From NCBI GenBank assembly GCA_000775715.1, contig JRWQ01000016.1, positions 19,394 through 83,393 on the forward strand: a stretch of DNA of 64,000 nt, written 5' to 3'. The position numbers were made by a program, and so were the translations under genes. Source of the DNA: Vibrio tubiashii. GTDB taxonomy: Bacteria > Pseudomonadota > Gammaproteobacteria > Enterobacterales > Vibrionaceae. How positions within the stretch are numbered: position 1 is the stretch's first letter; each line of letters opens with the position of its first letter. The notes under the pieces are model-generated. The model did not search any database. It was not told the DNA's origin and saw only the letters and a program-made list of their open reading frames with translations. This document shows, one piece after another, positions 10,024 through 20,494 of this stretch.

Positions 10024-10691
10024 CTTACATACGCCTTATTGAGTTTCTCTTCCGCCCAGATTTGCACGCGCGTTAGTATCACCACTACGCCCCAGTAGAT
10101 CAGCGCTACTGCCAAGAAAGCTTCGAAGAAACGGAAGCTTGATGAGGCTTCCATTTGAGCTTTAGCCATAATTTCTGCCACACCGAGCGTAAAAGCGAGT
10201 GAAGTAGACTTGATCATATCAATGAAGTAGTTCATTAGTGATGGCAGCGCAACACGAGTCGCTTGTGGCAGTATGACTCGGCGCATTGCTTGAGAGGTCG
10301 TCATACCTACCGATAAGCTCGCTTCCATCTGGCTACGATCAATACCTATAATTGCTGCGCGGATACTTTCAGCCATATAAGCTGCAAAGTGAAGCGTTAA
10401 GCCAATTACCGCTGCACTAAAGGCATCTAGACCCACTAGCCAAGGGAAAACCTGTGGTAGGCCATAGTAAAGTAGAAATAATTGAACTAGCAGTGGCGTG
10501 CCACGAAAGAAACTGATGTAAAGCTGACTGAGTTGATCGAGTACAGGGACACGAAATACACGGATATTGGCAAGAATGACCGATAAAATTAGTGAGAAAA
10601 ACAGTCCCCAGGTCGCCATCTCCATGGTGGTGCCCAGATACTTAAGCAGTATCGGCATCAGATCCAGCATGTAATTAAAATCAAATCCCAT
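10020..10691 (-). CDS. Polar amino-acid ABC transporter, permease subunit
   Basis: Inner-membrane permease of the HisM/GlnP type, about 223 residues with several hydrophobic segments and the EAA-like loop (MEASLSVGMTTSQAMRRVILPQA). The frame remains open to 10727, but that extension runs into the terminator hairpin at 10728-10760. The ATG at 10691 (MGFDFNYMLDLMP) is the more likely start. A partial binding-protein transcript may read through the terminator into this gene. Confidence 0.92.
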   Translation of the reverse strand: MGFDFNYMLDLMPILLKYLGTTMEMATWGLFFSLILSVILANIRVFRVPVLDQLSQLYISFFRGTPLLVQLFLLYYGLPQVFPWLVGLDAFSAAVIGLTLHFAAYMAESIRAAIIGIDRSQMEASLSVGMTTSQAMRRVILPQATRVALPSLMNYFIDMIKSTSLAFTLGVAEIMAKAQMEASSSFRFFEAFLAVALIYWGVVVILTRVQIWAEEKLNKAYVR

Positions 10692-10720
10692 AACGTATCC
10701 CAAAGAGTAAAACAGCATAA

Positions 10721-10760
10721 AAAGCAAAACCCACTGCTAGATAAAAAACCGCAGTGGGTT
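10721..10760 (-). terminator. Intra-operon attenuating terminator (binding protein to permease)
   Basis: A perfect 10-bp stem (AACCCACTGC, 10728-10737, with GCAGTGGGTT, 10751-10760), with a 13-nt loop and a TTTTGCTTTTT tract on the minus strand, lies between the binding-protein gene and the permease gene. It probably makes the binding protein more abundant than the membrane parts. Confidence 0.85.
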
Positions 10761-10811
10761 GAAGGAAACTATCTTAAACAAGATAGAACTAAGTCGATCG
10801 ACCTTAATGAA

Positions 10812-11558
10812 TTATTCAGTGATATCAGCACCGAACCATTTTTCAGAGATCTTCTCTAGCGTACCATCTGCACGCATTGCCGCTAGAGCCTGATTGACTT
10901 CAGCCTGTAGCTTTTTACCATTTTCGTTGTCAACAAATGGCCAAGCATTTTGGATAGTTTCAAACGGCTGACCCGCTAATTGTAGTGGAAGACCTGTTTT
11001 CTTGATCAGCTCTAGAGCAGATAGGCGATCCATAATGAAAGCGTCAGCACGACCAAGCGCGACATCGTGCTCGATACCTGTGTCGTAAGTTTTGATATTG
11101 ATTTTGCCGTCTTTATCGTAATTACGTAGCAGTTGCTCAAAGTTAGAACCTAGGTTTACAGCAACGGTTTTACCTTCAAGATCTTCGATACCTTGAATGC
11201 TGCTGTTGCCTTTACGTACGGTAATTTGTGCACCGTCAACCACGTATGGGTCAGCGAATAGGTATTTGGCTTTACGAGCTTCAGTCATAGTGATTTGGTT
11301 TGAGATTGTGTCGATACGACCTGTCTCTAAAAGACCAAACAGACCTGAGAAGTTGGCGGTTACGTACTCGACTTTGTAGTCGTTGCGTTTACCGATCTCA
11401 TCCCATAGATCAACTTCAAAGCCTTGTAGCTTGTCTTGCTGAACGAAAGTGAACGGGAAGTAACGACCCGACATACCGACTTTAACTTCAGTCGCTGCTT
11501 GAACAGTAGCAGCAGAAAGCGCGATAGCTGCAACTGCAGCCTTGAACCAGATTTTCAT
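10812..11558 (-). CDS. Polar amino-acid ABC transporter, periplasmic binding protein
   Basis: Extracellular solute-binding protein family 3, about 248 residues. It has a signal peptide (MKIWFKAAVAAIALSAATVQA, cleavage near AQA/ATE), then the family pattern VGMSGRYFPFTFVQ, GFEVDLWDEIG and FADPY. The ATG at 11558 follows GAGGAG at a good distance; an upstream in-frame ATG at 11573 would overlap that Shine-Dalgarno and is rejected. It is the first gene of the ABC operon and is divergent from dnaA. Confidence 0.94.
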   Translation of the reverse strand: MKIWFKAAVAAIALSAATVQAATEVKVGMSGRYFPFTFVQQDKLQGFEVDLWDEIGKRNDYKVEYVTANFSGLFGLLETGRIDTISNQITMTEARKAKYLFADPYVVDGAQITVRKGNSSIQGIEDLEGKTVAVNLGSNFEQLLRNYDKDGKINIKTYDTGIEHDVALGRADAFIMDRLSALELIKKTGLPLQLAGQPFETIQNAWPFVDNENGKKLQAEVNQALAAMRADGTLEKISEKWFGADITE

Positions 11559-11754
11559 AGTACAACTCCTCATTATTATGGGGATAAATACTACTGTTAC
11601 TTTAGTTAATTAGATAAATAACTAAGTGCGATAACCTAGACAGTAGAGTAATAAGCTTCAACGCGGTGATTAAATAGTCATCAATCAAGGCTTGAAAATG
11701 GCGAAATGTGGTACTCAGAAATACTTTCATTCACAGAGTTATCACCAGTGTAAA

Positions 11755-11933
11755 GATCTTCCGAAAATTGCCCTAATGTGGATCATTGTGTGAGTAAAAA
11801 TGGGGCAGAGTGTGAGGATCTAGCGAATACGGCCGAAAAAATTGTGAATAACTTAGATCTTATTCACTGGAACCACGATCATTTACTGGCGATCTTGGTT
11901 ATCAACAGGTAAAATCGCCAATCTTTTCAGATC
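11755..11933 (+). promoter_or_regulatory. dnaA upstream control region (DnaA boxes and GATC sites)
   Basis: The 397-nt gap between the binding-protein gene and dnaA holds no gene. It carries DnaA-box-like sites TGTGAATAA (11843-11851), TTATTCACT (11860-11868) and TTATCAACA (11899-11907), and seven GATC sites between 11755 and 11933. This fits DnaA autoregulation and SeqA/Dam control of dnaA known from E. coli. I could not fix a -10/-35 pair with confidence. Confidence 0.7.
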
Positions 11934-11955
11934 AATTACATCGAGTGGGGGCACT

Positions 11956-13362
11956 GTGTCATCTTCGCTTTGGTTGCAATGTTTGCAACAGCTTCAAGAA
12001 GAGTTACCAGCAACGGAGTTCAGTATGTGGGTGCGTCCGTTACAAGCGGAGCTCAATGACAGTACGCTCACTCTGTTTGCCCCTAACCGTTTTGTATTGG
12101 ATTGGGTACGTGACAAGTACCTCAATAGCATTAACCGCTTGCTACAAGAGTATTGTGGTAACGACATCCCTAGTTTGCGTTTTGAAGTGGGTAGCCGTCC
12201 GGTTGCTGCGCCAAAGCCTGCGCCTAAGCGAACTCCGGCTGATGTCGCCGCTGAATCATCGGCACCGGCACAGTTACAAGCAAGAAAGCCCGTGCATAAA
12301 ACATGGGATGATGACGCACAAGCGATTGCTGATATTAACCATCGCTCGAATGTAAACCCGAAACACAAGTTCAACAATTTTGTTGAAGGTAAATCAAACC
12401 AGCTTGGTTTGGCTGCTGCTCGTCAAGTTTCAGATAACCCAGGCTCTGCCTACAACCCACTGTTCTTGTATGGTGGTACTGGTTTGGGTAAAACGCACCT
12501 ATTGCATGCGGTAGGTAATGCGATTGTGGATAACAAGCCAAATGCTAAAGTTGTCTACATGCACTCTGAGCGTTTTGTGCAAGACATGGTTAAGGCGCTA
12601 CAAAATAATGCGATTGAAGAGTTTAAACGCTACTACCGTAGTGTTGATGCACTGCTAATCGATGATATCCAATTTTTTGCTAACAAAGAGCGTTCGCAAG
12701 AGGAGTTTTTCCATACCTTTAATGCACTTTTAGAAGGCAATCAGCAGATCATCCTCACTTCTGACCGTTACCCGAAAGAGATCAATGGTGTAGAGGATCG
12801 TCTTAAGTCTCGTTTTGGTTGGGGTCTTACTGTTGCGATCGAACCGCCAGAGTTGGAAACGCGCGTTGCGATCTTGATGAAAAAGGCTGAAGATCACCAG
12901 ATTCACCTTGCCGATGAAGTGGCGTTCTTTATTGCGAAGCGACTACGCTCTAATGTTCGAGAGCTAGAAGGTGCATTAAACCGCGTTATCGCCAATGCTA
13001 ACTTTACTGGTCGCCCAATCACGATTGATTTTGTGCGTGAAGCGTTGCGTGACCTACTTGCTCTGCAAGAAAAATTAGTCACGATTGATAATATTCAGAA
13101 GACTGTAGCGGAATACTACAAGATTAAAGTCGCAGACTTACTATCTAAACGTCGTTCTCGTTCGGTTGCTCGTCCACGTCAGCTTGCTATGGCGCTTGCT
13201 AAAGAGCTCACCAACCACAGCTTGCCAGAAATCGGTGATGCTTTTGGTGGTCGCGACCATACTACGGTACTGCATGCATGTCGTAAGATTGAACAGTTAC
13301 GCGAAGAGAGCCACGATATAAAGGAAGACTATTCGAACTTGATTCGTACTCTGTCTTCTTAA
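11956..13362 (+). CDS. dnaA: Chromosomal replication initiator protein DnaA
   Basis: AAA+ initiator that binds the oriC DnaA boxes and opens the duplex; 468 residues. Domain I ([19 protein letters not shown]) is at the N-terminus, a variable linker covers about 85-130, and the AAA+ domain has Walker [10 protein letters not shown] from about residue 173 and Walker [10 protein letters not shown]. Domain IV ends with the DNA-binding signature [15 protein letters not shown]. Translation starts at GTG (11956) after GTGGGGG, as in E. coli dnaA. It heads the dnaA-dnaN-recF-gyrB run. Confidence 0.98.
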   Translation: MSSSLWLQCLQQLQEELPATEFSMWVRPLQAELNDSTLTLFAPNRFVLDWVRDKYLNSINRLLQEYCGNDIPSLRFEVGSRPVAAPKPAPKRTPADVAAESSAPAQLQARKPVHKTWDDDAQAIADINHRSNVNPKHKFNNFVEGKSNQLGLAAARQVSDNPGSAYNPLFLYGGTGLGKTHLLHAVGNAIVDNKPNAKVVYMHSERFVQDMVKALQNNAIEEFKRYYRSVDALLIDDIQFFANKERSQEEFFHTFNALLEGNQQIILTSDRYPKEINGVEDRLKSRFGWGLTVAIEPPELETRVAILMKKAEDHQIHLADEVAFFIAKRLRSNVRELEGALNRVIANANFTGRPITIDFVREALRDLLALQEKLVTIDNIQKTVAEYYKIKVADLLSKRRSRSVARPRQLAMALAKELTNHSLPEIGDAFGGRDHTTVLHACRKIEQLREESHDIKEDYSNLIRTLSS

Positions 13363-13433
13363 TTCGCACTATTTGCTGATTCACAGTATTCTAAGCATCG
13401 AGCAACAATAACGAATTCGGATAAGAGCATCCT

Positions 13434-14534
13434 ATGAAATTTACCATTGAGCGTAGCCACCTGCTAAAGCCACTGCAACAAGTGTCTGGAGCGTTAGGCG
13501 GTCGTCCTACTTTACCTATTCTTGGTAACTTACTTCTTAAAGTTGAAGACAACGTACTCTCAATGACAGCCACTGACCTAGAGGTCGAGCTGATCAGTCG
13601 CGTCAATCTTGAAGGTGAATTTGAAGCTGGCAGTGTGACCGTGCCTTCACGTAAGTTTTTAGATATTTGTCGTGGATTACCTGATGACTCTGTGATTACC
13701 TTTGTGTTAGAAGCTGACAGAGTGCAAGTTCGTTCAGGACGCAGCCGTTTCTCACTATCGACCTTACCTGCCAATGATTTTCCCAATATTGAAGATTGGC
13801 AGAGCGAAGTTGAAGTTTCTCTGACTCAAGCTGAGTTACGTGGCTTGGTTGAAAAGACCCAATTCTCAATGGCGAACCAAGATGTTCGTTATTACCTTAA
13901 CGGTATGTTGTTTGAAATCGATGGCACAACGCTACGTAGTGTTGCCACTGATGGCCACCGTATGGCGGTATCTCAAACTGAACTAGGTGCAGATTTTGCG
14001 CAGAAGCAGATCATTGTGCCGCGCAAAGGTGTCTTGGAACTGGTTAAGCTACTTGATGCGCCTGAACAGCCTGTTGTGCTGCAGATCGGTAGCTCGAACG
14101 TACGTGCAGAAGTAAACAACTATGTGTTTACTTCTAAGCTGGTGGATGGTCGCTTCCCTGATTATCGCCGTGTAATGCCTCAAACGACAACCAAAACTCT
14201 TGAAGCCGGCTGTGATGAGCTGCGCCAAGCTTTCTCTCGCGCAGCGATTCTCTCTAACGAAAAGTTCCGTGGTGTACGCGTTAATCTTGCTGATACGGAA
14301 ATGCGCATTACTGCTAACAATCCAGAGCAAGAAGAAGCGGAAGAGATGCTTGATGTCAGCTTTGAGGGTGAGCCAATTGAGATTGGCTTTAACGTTAGCT
14401 ACGTACTGGATGTTTTAAACACCTTGCGCTGTGAAAAAGTCAGAATTTCGATGTCAGATGCCAATGCCAGTGCGCTGATTGAAAACTCTGAAGATGACAG
14501 TGCAATGTACGTGGTGATGCCAATTCGACTTTAG
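13434..14534 (+). CDS. dnaN: DNA polymerase III beta subunit (sliding clamp)
   Basis: Ring-shaped processivity clamp for DNA polymerase III, 366 residues, the standard length. Three clamp domains are recognisable from [20 protein letters not shown] through [13 protein letters not shown] to the C-terminal YVVMPIRL, part of the partner-binding pocket. It starts 71 nt after dnaA and ends 1 nt before the recF ATG. Confidence 0.98.
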   Translation: MKFTIERSHLLKPLQQVSGALGGRPTLPILGNLLLKVEDNVLSMTATDLEVELISRVNLEGEFEAGSVTVPSRKFLDICRGLPDDSVITFVLEADRVQVRSGRSRFSLSTLPANDFPNIEDWQSEVEVSLTQAELRGLVEKTQFSMANQDVRYYLNGMLFEIDGTTLRSVATDGHRMAVSQTELGADFAQKQIIVPRKGVLELVKLLDAPEQPVVLQIGSSNVRAEVNNYVFTSKLVDGRFPDYRRVMPQTTTKTLEAGCDELRQAFSRAAILSNEKFRGVRVNLADTEMRITANNPEQEEAEEMLDVSFEGEPIEIGFNVSYVLDVLNTLRCEKVRISMSDANASALIENSEDDSAMYVVMPIRL

Positions 14535-14535
14535 C

Positions 14536-15618
14536 ATGCCGCTTTCACGTCTTATTATTCAGCAGTTTCGAAACATTAAAGCCTGTGATATTGAACTATC
14601 AGCAGGCTTTAACTTTCTTATTGGACCGAACGGTAGCGGTAAAACCAGTGTGCTTGAAGCGATTTATTTGCTTGGGCACGGTCGCTCATTTAAGAGCTCT
14701 TTAACCGGAAGAGTGATTCAAAATGACTGCAATGAGCTGTTTGTTCATGGGCGTTTTTTGAACTCGGATCAATTTGAGCTACCAATTGGCATTAATAAGC
14801 AGCGCGATGGTTCAACAGAGGTTAAAATAGGCGGTCAGTCTGGACAAAAGCTAGCACAGCTTGCCCAGGTTTTACCCCTACAGTTGATTCACCCTGAAGG
14901 GTTTGATTTATTAACTGATGGACCGAAACATCGCCGTTCGTTTATCGACTGGGGTGTGTTTCATACCGAGTCGGCATTTTATGATGCTTGGGGACGATTT
15001 AAGCGCCTTAATAAGCAGCGCAATGCGCTATTGAAAACCGCAACCAGCTATCGAGAGCTGAGTTATTGGGATCAAGAGATGGCGCGTTTGGCTGAAAGTA
15101 TTAGTCAATGGCGAGCCGACTACGTCGAACAAATGAAGGTTAAAGCGGAGCAGATCTGTAAAGCGTTTTTGCCTGAGTTCGACATTCAACTTAAATATTA
15201 TCGTGGCTGGGATAAAGATACCCCATACCAGGAAATACTAGAGAAAAACTTCGAGCGTGATCAGGCGTTGGGTTACACCTTTAGTGGGCCTAACAAAGCA
15301 GATTTACGCATCAAAGTGAATGGTACACCTGTAGAAGATGTACTGTCACGAGGCCTGTTAAAACTGATGGTATGTGCTTTGCGAGTCGCGCAAGGACAAC
15401 ACTTAACAGAGATGACAGGCAAGCAATGTATCTACTTAATTGATGACTTTGCATCTGAATTAGATAGCCAACGTCGTAAGCGTCTTGCTGACTGCTTAAA
15501 AGAGACGGGGGCTCAAGTTTTTGTAAGTTCTATAACCGATAGCCAAATTGCCGATATGCGTGATGAAAATGGCAAGATGTTCCATGTGGAACATGGCACA
15601 ATAGAGCAAAATATATAG
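14536..15618 (+). CDS. recF: DNA replication and repair protein RecF
   Basis: SMC-like ABC ATPase that helps load RecA at single-strand gaps; 360 residues. Walker [10 protein letters not shown] is at about 30-38, an ABC signature-like segment ([18 protein letters not shown]) lies in the C-terminal third, and Walker [14 protein letters not shown] follows. The start is 1 nt after the dnaN stop, so translation is likely coupled. The codons for the C-terminal MFHVEHG form a parS-like palindrome at 15577-15594. Confidence 0.97.
   Translation: MPLSRLIIQQFRNIKACDIELSAGFNFLIGPNGSGKTSVLEAIYLLGHGRSFKSSLTGRVIQNDCNELFVHGRFLNSDQFELPIGINKQRDGSTEVKIGGQSGQKLAQLAQVLPLQLIHPEGFDLLTDGPKHRRSFIDWGVFHTESAFYDAWGRFKRLNKQRNALLKTATSYRELSYWDQEMARLAESISQWRADYVEQMKVKAEQICKAFLPEFDIQLKYYRGWDKDTPYQEILEKNFERDQALGYTFSGPNKADLRIKVNGTPVEDVLSRGLLKLMVCALRVAQGQHLTEMTGKQCIYLIDDFASELDSQRRKRLADCLKETGAQVFVSSITDSQIADMRDENGKMFHVEHGTIEQNI
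15577..15594. other. parS-like palindrome inside recF 3' end
   Basis: ATGTTCCA-TG-TGGAACAT is a perfect palindrome with 8-bp arms. Its inner 16 bases TGTTCCATGTGGAACA differ at one central position from the parS form TGTTCCACGTGGAACA. It lies about 11 kb from oriC, within the range where ParB sites cluster in Vibrio. Binding is not shown, and the bases also encode the RecF C-terminus. Confidence 0.4.
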
Positions 15619-15628
15619 CGGAAGATAA

Positions 15629-18049
<2,421 letters not shown>

Positions 18050-18056
18050 CGTTCCT

Positions 18057-18077
18057 AGCAACTAGCAACTAGCAACG
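18057..18077. repeat. Short tandem repeat after gyrB
   Basis: Nearly three head-to-tail copies of the 7-mer AGCAACT lie between the gyrB stop and its terminator. Function unknown; it could be slippage or the relic of an intergenic repeat. Confidence 0.7.
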
Positions 18078-18086
18078 AGTCTCGAG

Positions 18087-18119
18087 AAAAAGCGCAGGTC
18101 GAAAGATTTGCGCTTTTTT
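18087..18119 (+). terminator. Terminator of the dnaA-gyrB unit
   Basis: AAAAAGCGCA and TGCGCTTTTTT form a 10-bp stem with a 12-nt loop followed by T residues, 38 nt after the gyrB stop. Confidence 0.87.
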
Positions 18120-18207
18120 ATTGGAAGATATTTTTAAATTTAAACAATCAGTTAGTCTTTTTCCAACTGCTAGGGACTCGCCACTCGAAACTTTTTTACT
18201 TTTATCC

Positions 18208-18236
18208 CTTGAAACTGATTTGAGCTATCCACATAT
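18208..18236 (+). promoter_or_regulatory. Sigma-32 heat-shock promoter of ibpA
   Basis: CTTGAAA (18208-18214) is a perfect sigma-32 -35 element. After a 14-bp spacer, CCACATAT (18229-18236) matches the -10 consensus CCCCATNT at seven of eight positions. It lies about 250 bp upstream of the small heat-shock gene, which gives a long 5' leader. Confidence 0.75.
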
Positions 18237-18455
18237 CTATTTGTAAAGGGGAACGCTGTCTTGCTCACAAGAGAAGAAACAGGCCTCTGGATTCGCTGAA
18301 TAGGCATCGCTCAGGAGAGGATGACCTTGAAGGCACACAATTGAACTTGATTCGACACTAGGTCCCAGAGTTATGAGAACCCGAGGAGTAGTGATTGAAT
18401 CCCTTAGTCGGCAACGATCTGTCCAAGGTAGATCCGCGCAAACTCACGGCTAAGA

Positions 18456-18481
18456 CTATTGCTTACTATGAGGATAGCATT
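18456..18481 (+). promoter_or_regulatory. ROSE-like RNA thermometer hairpin covering the ibpA ribosome-binding site
   Basis: In the mRNA, CUAUUGCU (18456-18463) can pair with AGGAUAG (18471-18477), leaving one bulged G opposite the Shine-Dalgarno AGGA, with a 7-nt loop. A UUGCU segment pairing with AGGA around a bulged G is the hallmark of ROSE thermometers on small heat-shock mRNAs. The ATG follows at 18482. The upstream leader from about 18243 may hold further stems that I did not resolve. Confidence 0.75.
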
Positions 18482-18919
18482 ATGAGAACTGTAGATTTCA
18501 CTCCACTTTACCGCAACGCAATTGGCTTCGATCGTCTATTCAACATGATGGAAGCGAACACTTCGAAGAATTCTTCGGGCGGTTACCCTCCTTACAACAT
18601 CGAGCAGCAAGACGAGAATCACTACCGTATCACTATGGCAGTGGCAGGTTTCGCTGAAGAGCAATTAGATCTGACTCAGAAAGAGAACATGCTAATTGTC
18701 ACAGGTGAGCGTAAGTCGGAAGAAGAGAAACAATACGTGTATCAAGGTATCGCAGAACGCGATTTCGAGCGTAAATTCCAACTGGCAGACTATGTAAAAG
18801 TCGTTGGTGCAAGTATGGAAAATGGTCTTCTACACATTGACCTAGAACGCGAAATCCCAGAAGCGATGCAGCCGCGTAAAATTGCGATTAACGGCAGCAA
18901 GCTTATTGAAAGCAAATAA
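18482..18919 (+). CDS. ibpA: Small heat-shock protein IbpA/HspA family
   Basis: ATP-independent holdase that binds unfolding proteins and passes them to DnaK/ClpB; 145 residues. The N-terminus [20 protein letters not shown] and the alpha-crystallin domain ([23 protein letters not shown] is its start in plain form, residues about 36-58) match E. coli IbpA closely. The open frame extends upstream to a TTG at 18395, but the ATG at 18482 aligns with homologues and follows AGGA, so it is the start. It is controlled by a sigma-32 promoter and a ROSE-like hairpin. Confidence 0.95.
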   Translation: MRTVDFTPLYRNAIGFDRLFNMMEANTSKNSSGGYPPYNIEQQDENHYRITMAVAGFAEEQLDLTQKENMLIVTGERKSEEEKQYVYQGIAERDFERKFQLADYVKVVGASMENGLLHIDLEREIPEAMQPRKIAINGSKLIESK

Positions 18920-18937
18920 TTGCGAGTAACGAGTGAA

Positions 18938-18965
18938 AGAGCACTATCTAGGTGCTCTTTTTTGT
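18938..18965 (+). terminator. Terminator of ibpA
   Basis: AGAGCAC / GTGCTCT stem (7 bp) with a 7-nt loop and a run of T residues, 19 nt after the ibpA stop. Confidence 0.85.
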
Positions 18966-19018
18966 ATCTTGCGTAAGCGACTTGGCAAGCATTCGTTATT
19001 CAGATCACTGGCTAGGTA

Positions 19019-20269
19019 TTATTCTTGTTGGTACGCCTTTTCGACCTCTTCTGCGATGATTGCGATGCCTTTCTGCATCATCTCATCATCTTGTACATAG
19101 TTCATACGCAAGCATTGATGCGCGTGTTCCCAGTCGTCCTCTTGGCCGATAAAGAAGTATTCTCCCGGCACAATCAATACGCCACGTGCTTTTAGGCGAG
19201 CGTAAAGCTCCATAGTGGTAATCGGTAGTTCATCAAACCATAGCCATAAGAAAATAGCGCCTTCTGGCTTGTGAATACGAAAACGTGGGTCGGTGATGGC
19301 GCTTTGCAATAGCTCTACTGCACGCTGAGATTTCTGCTTGTAGAAAGGCTTAATCACCTCTGAACTCAAAGTGAGTAGATCCCCTTTACCAATAATATGA
19401 TTGGCAACCGCAGGACCTAAACTGCCCGGTGCCAAGCTGATAATGCCATTCATGTTAGTCATCGCTTGGGTTATCTCTTCGCTCGCTATCACAATACCGC
19501 AGCGAACTCCAGGTAAGCCAAGCTTAGATAAGCTCATGCACAAAATAGTGTTTTCATTCCAGAATGGCTCTACATCTTCAAAAATGATATTTGGGAAAGG
19601 TAGACCGTAAGCATTATCAATGATTAGTGGGATATTGTTTTCACGCGCAAGTCTATCGAGCTTGTGAATCTCGTCGTCTGTTAGAACGTTACCAGTGGGG
19701 TTTGTTGGGCGAGAGGCACAGATAGCGGCGATAGAGTCATCCACCTTTAGCTGTTCAAAGTCGACGTGGTATTTAAATAGGCCGTTGTCGAGCATTTCAA
19801 TGTCAGGGTGGTAAGAGACAAAAATATCTTCGTCGATACCCGCATCCCCGTAGCCAATGTACTCAGGCGCTAACGGCAACAAGACTTTTTTATGTGAGCC
19901 ATCAGGCTGTTTGCCCGCGACCAAGTTGAATAGATAAAAAAAGCCGCTTTGGCTGCCATTAGTGAGACTGATGTTTTTCTCTGTAATGTTCCAGCCGTAA
20001 GTGTCTTTGAAAAGCTTGGCTAACGACTTTACAAAGGCATCTTTGCCCTGAGGGCCATCATAGTTGGCCATAGCGGCAACAAGCGCGCCGCTATCTAACA
20101 TCTCTTCGCTGGTGAGTTTAAAGTAATCGAGCATGGCTGGAATGGCGGCAGGGTTTCCACCTCCGAGCATGATGGCACCGGGTGTGCGTAGACCATCATT
20201 TAAATCATCCATTAACTGGGTAATACCTGAATACTGATTAAACTTTTCACCAAATTGAGAGAACTGCAT
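19019..20269 (-). CDS. avtA: Valine-pyruvate aminotransferase AvtA
   Basis: PLP-dependent class I/II aminotransferase that exchanges the amino group between valine and pyruvate; 416 residues. It matches E. coli AvtA along its length: SGITQLMDDLNDGLRTPG near the N-terminus, SRPTNPTGNV, the PLP-lysine segment MSLSKLGLPGVRCG, and HKPEGAIFLWLWF. It stands alone, convergent with ibpA, and relates in function to the ilv operon at 33-39 kb. Confidence 0.95.
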   Translation of the reverse strand: MQFSQFGEKFNQYSGITQLMDDLNDGLRTPGAIMLGGGNPAAIPAMLDYFKLTSEEMLDSGALVAAMANYDGPQGKDAFVKSLAKLFKDTYGWNITEKNISLTNGSQSGFFYLFNLVAGKQPDGSHKKVLLPLAPEYIGYGDAGIDEDIFVSYHPDIEMLDNGLFKYHVDFEQLKVDDSIAAICASRPTNPTGNVLTDDEIHKLDRLARENNIPLIIDNAYGLPFPNIIFEDVEPFWNENTILCMSLSKLGLPGVRCGIVIASEEITQAMTNMNGIISLAPGSLGPAVANHIIGKGDLLTLSSEVIKPFYKQKSQRAVELLQSAITDPRFRIHKPEGAIFLWLWFDELPITTMELYARLKARGVLIVPGEYFFIGQEDDWEHAHQCLRMNYVQDDEMMQKGIAIIAEEVEKAYQQE

Positions 20270-20446
20270 TACGTCTTGTACCTAATTCATTATTGTCATT
20301 GCTTTTGTATGTCTATAGCTAGTGCGTGGCTAGCCAATCGAGTAATCCTTGACCTTACCTTAATGTGTGATCAACGCAAAGTAAGAATCTTACGTGAGCA
20401 AAAAAAATTCACTTGTTGACTAGATACTTTGGCACTTAAGGATGAC

Positions 20447-20472
20447 AAAAAAGGGAAGCCGAAGCTTCCCTT
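20447..20472 (-). terminator. Terminator of glyQS
   Basis: AAGGGAAGC / GCTTCCCTT, a 9-bp perfect stem closed by a UUCG tetraloop on the minus strand and followed by a U-run. It lies 22 nt past the glyS stop. Confidence 0.92.
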
Positions 20473-20494
20473 TGCATTGTCTGCTCTATACTAA

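Noticed and set aside
18057..18077. CRISPR-like repeat after gyrB
   Set aside because: The 7-bp units are directly adjacent with no spacers; no cas genes in the window.
18395..18481. Upstream extension of ibpA from a TTG at 18395
   Set aside because: These 29 codons do not match the family. The ATG at 18482 aligns with IbpA and has the AGGA site within the ROSE-like hairpin.
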